Shown piece by piece: positions 5,854-5,990 of a stretch of 5,990 nucleotides of DNA (its first letter is position 1; every line of letters starts with the position of its first letter). Position numbers and translations under genes: made by a program. The notes under the pieces were generated by a model, which was given only the letters and a program-made list of their open reading frames with translations, did no database searches and was not told the origin of the DNA. The stretch lies in assembly GCA_019309665.1 (NCBI GenBank), contig JAFDFV010000121.1:1-5990 (forward strand). Reading direction: 5' to 3'. The DNA comes from Deltaproteobacteria bacterium (lineage in GTDB: Bacteria; Desulfobacterota; Desulfobacteria; Desulfobacterales; ETH-SRB1).

Positions 5854-5990
5854 TCAAAATTGATTGCTATCCGCCGCTGACCCTTTTTCGATACTCTCAA
5901 GCGCTTCCCAGCGAAGGTAGGCTGCTTTGATTTCATCTTCAACTTCAGTGAGATGTGCCTGGACATTTGCGATCTCTTCTTTTTCCTTTT
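5854..5990 (-). CDS. C-terminal end of an ABC-F family ATPase (Uup-like), partial
   Basis: The last 44 codons of a minus-strand gene run off the right edge of the window; the stop is the complement of 5854-5856. The peptide KEKEEIANVQAHLTEVE then DEIKAAYLRWEALES is a heptad-patterned coiled coil. The closing AAYLRWEALE is typical of the C-terminal domain of Uup-type ABC-F proteins (commonly ...AAYARWEELE). ABC-F proteins are soluble tandem ATPases that act on ribosomes; Uup-like members have this coiled coil after the second ATPase domain and are linked to DNA structure and ribosome biogenesis. No ATPase motif is inside the window, so the call rests on the tail alone and another coiled-coil protein cannot be excluded. 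It converges on the R-M operon and is probably a chromosomal neighbour outside it. Confidence 0.65.
   Translation of the reverse strand, partial: KEKEEIANVQAHLTEVEDEIKAAYLRWEALESIEKGSAADSNQF

Noticed and set aside
5784..5966. Minus-strand 60-codon open frame at the right edge
   Set aside because: It overlaps the ABC-F tail in a different frame; the coiled-coil AAYLRWEALE reading is the family-like one.
1..5990. CRISPR arrays, tRNA or rRNA genes
   Set aside because: No regularly spaced repeats, no tRNA-like arm pattern and no rRNA sequence were seen on either strand.

Overview
The window looks like part of a bacterial defence island. It carries most of a type III-like restriction-modification (R-M) operon on the + strand, facing the tail of an ABC-F ATPase gene on the - strand. 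Codon use is moderately AT-leaning. The restriction protein resembles the group annotated as BPTD_3080-type, and the methyltransferase tail, XRE-ImmA/IrrE protein and DUF4411 protein are all accessory genes that move between phyla. I therefore do not assign a taxon. A Gram-negative environmental bacterium, perhaps an anaerobe of the former deltaproteobacteria, is only a guess.

Layout. Positions 1-96 hold no convincing gene: there are stops in all frames, an A/T-flanked hairpin at 47-79, and perhaps the last codons of something upstream. From about 82-97 to 1314 the sequence encodes the conserved C-terminal part of a site-specific DNA methyltransferase whose N-terminal catalytic part is not in frame here. 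It is cut off, split, or lies upstream of the window. This fragment is interrupted at 541-978 by a 438-bp element bounded by 23-nt near-perfect inverted repeats. The element encodes, in another frame, a four-helix-bundle protein of the 23S rRNA intervening-sequence (IVS) family. Its length is exactly 146 codons and the host reading frame stays open through it, so the element sits inside a protein-coding gene without closing it.

Downstream, and translationally coupled, are an XRE-ImmA/IrrE metallopeptidase (1314-2453, sharing 1 nt with the methyltransferase stop), a DUF4411 PIN-like protein (2450-2962, 4-nt overlap) and a 937-residue DEAD/DEAH helicase-endonuclease (2966-5779, 3-nt gap). Together these suggest a type III-like R-M system (modification subunit then restriction subunit) with a toxin/regulator-like pair between the two subunits. 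The restriction gene ends inside a perfect 24-bp hairpin (5738-5788). After that only the C-terminus of an ABC-F protein (5854-5990, minus strand) is seen, which probably marks the edge of the island.

The most interesting signal is the IVS element in the methyltransferase gene. Elements of this type are best known from 23S rRNA genes, where the insert is cut out of the rRNA without religation. In an mRNA that would separate the two halves of the coding region, whereas read-through would give a methyltransferase with a 146-residue insertion.
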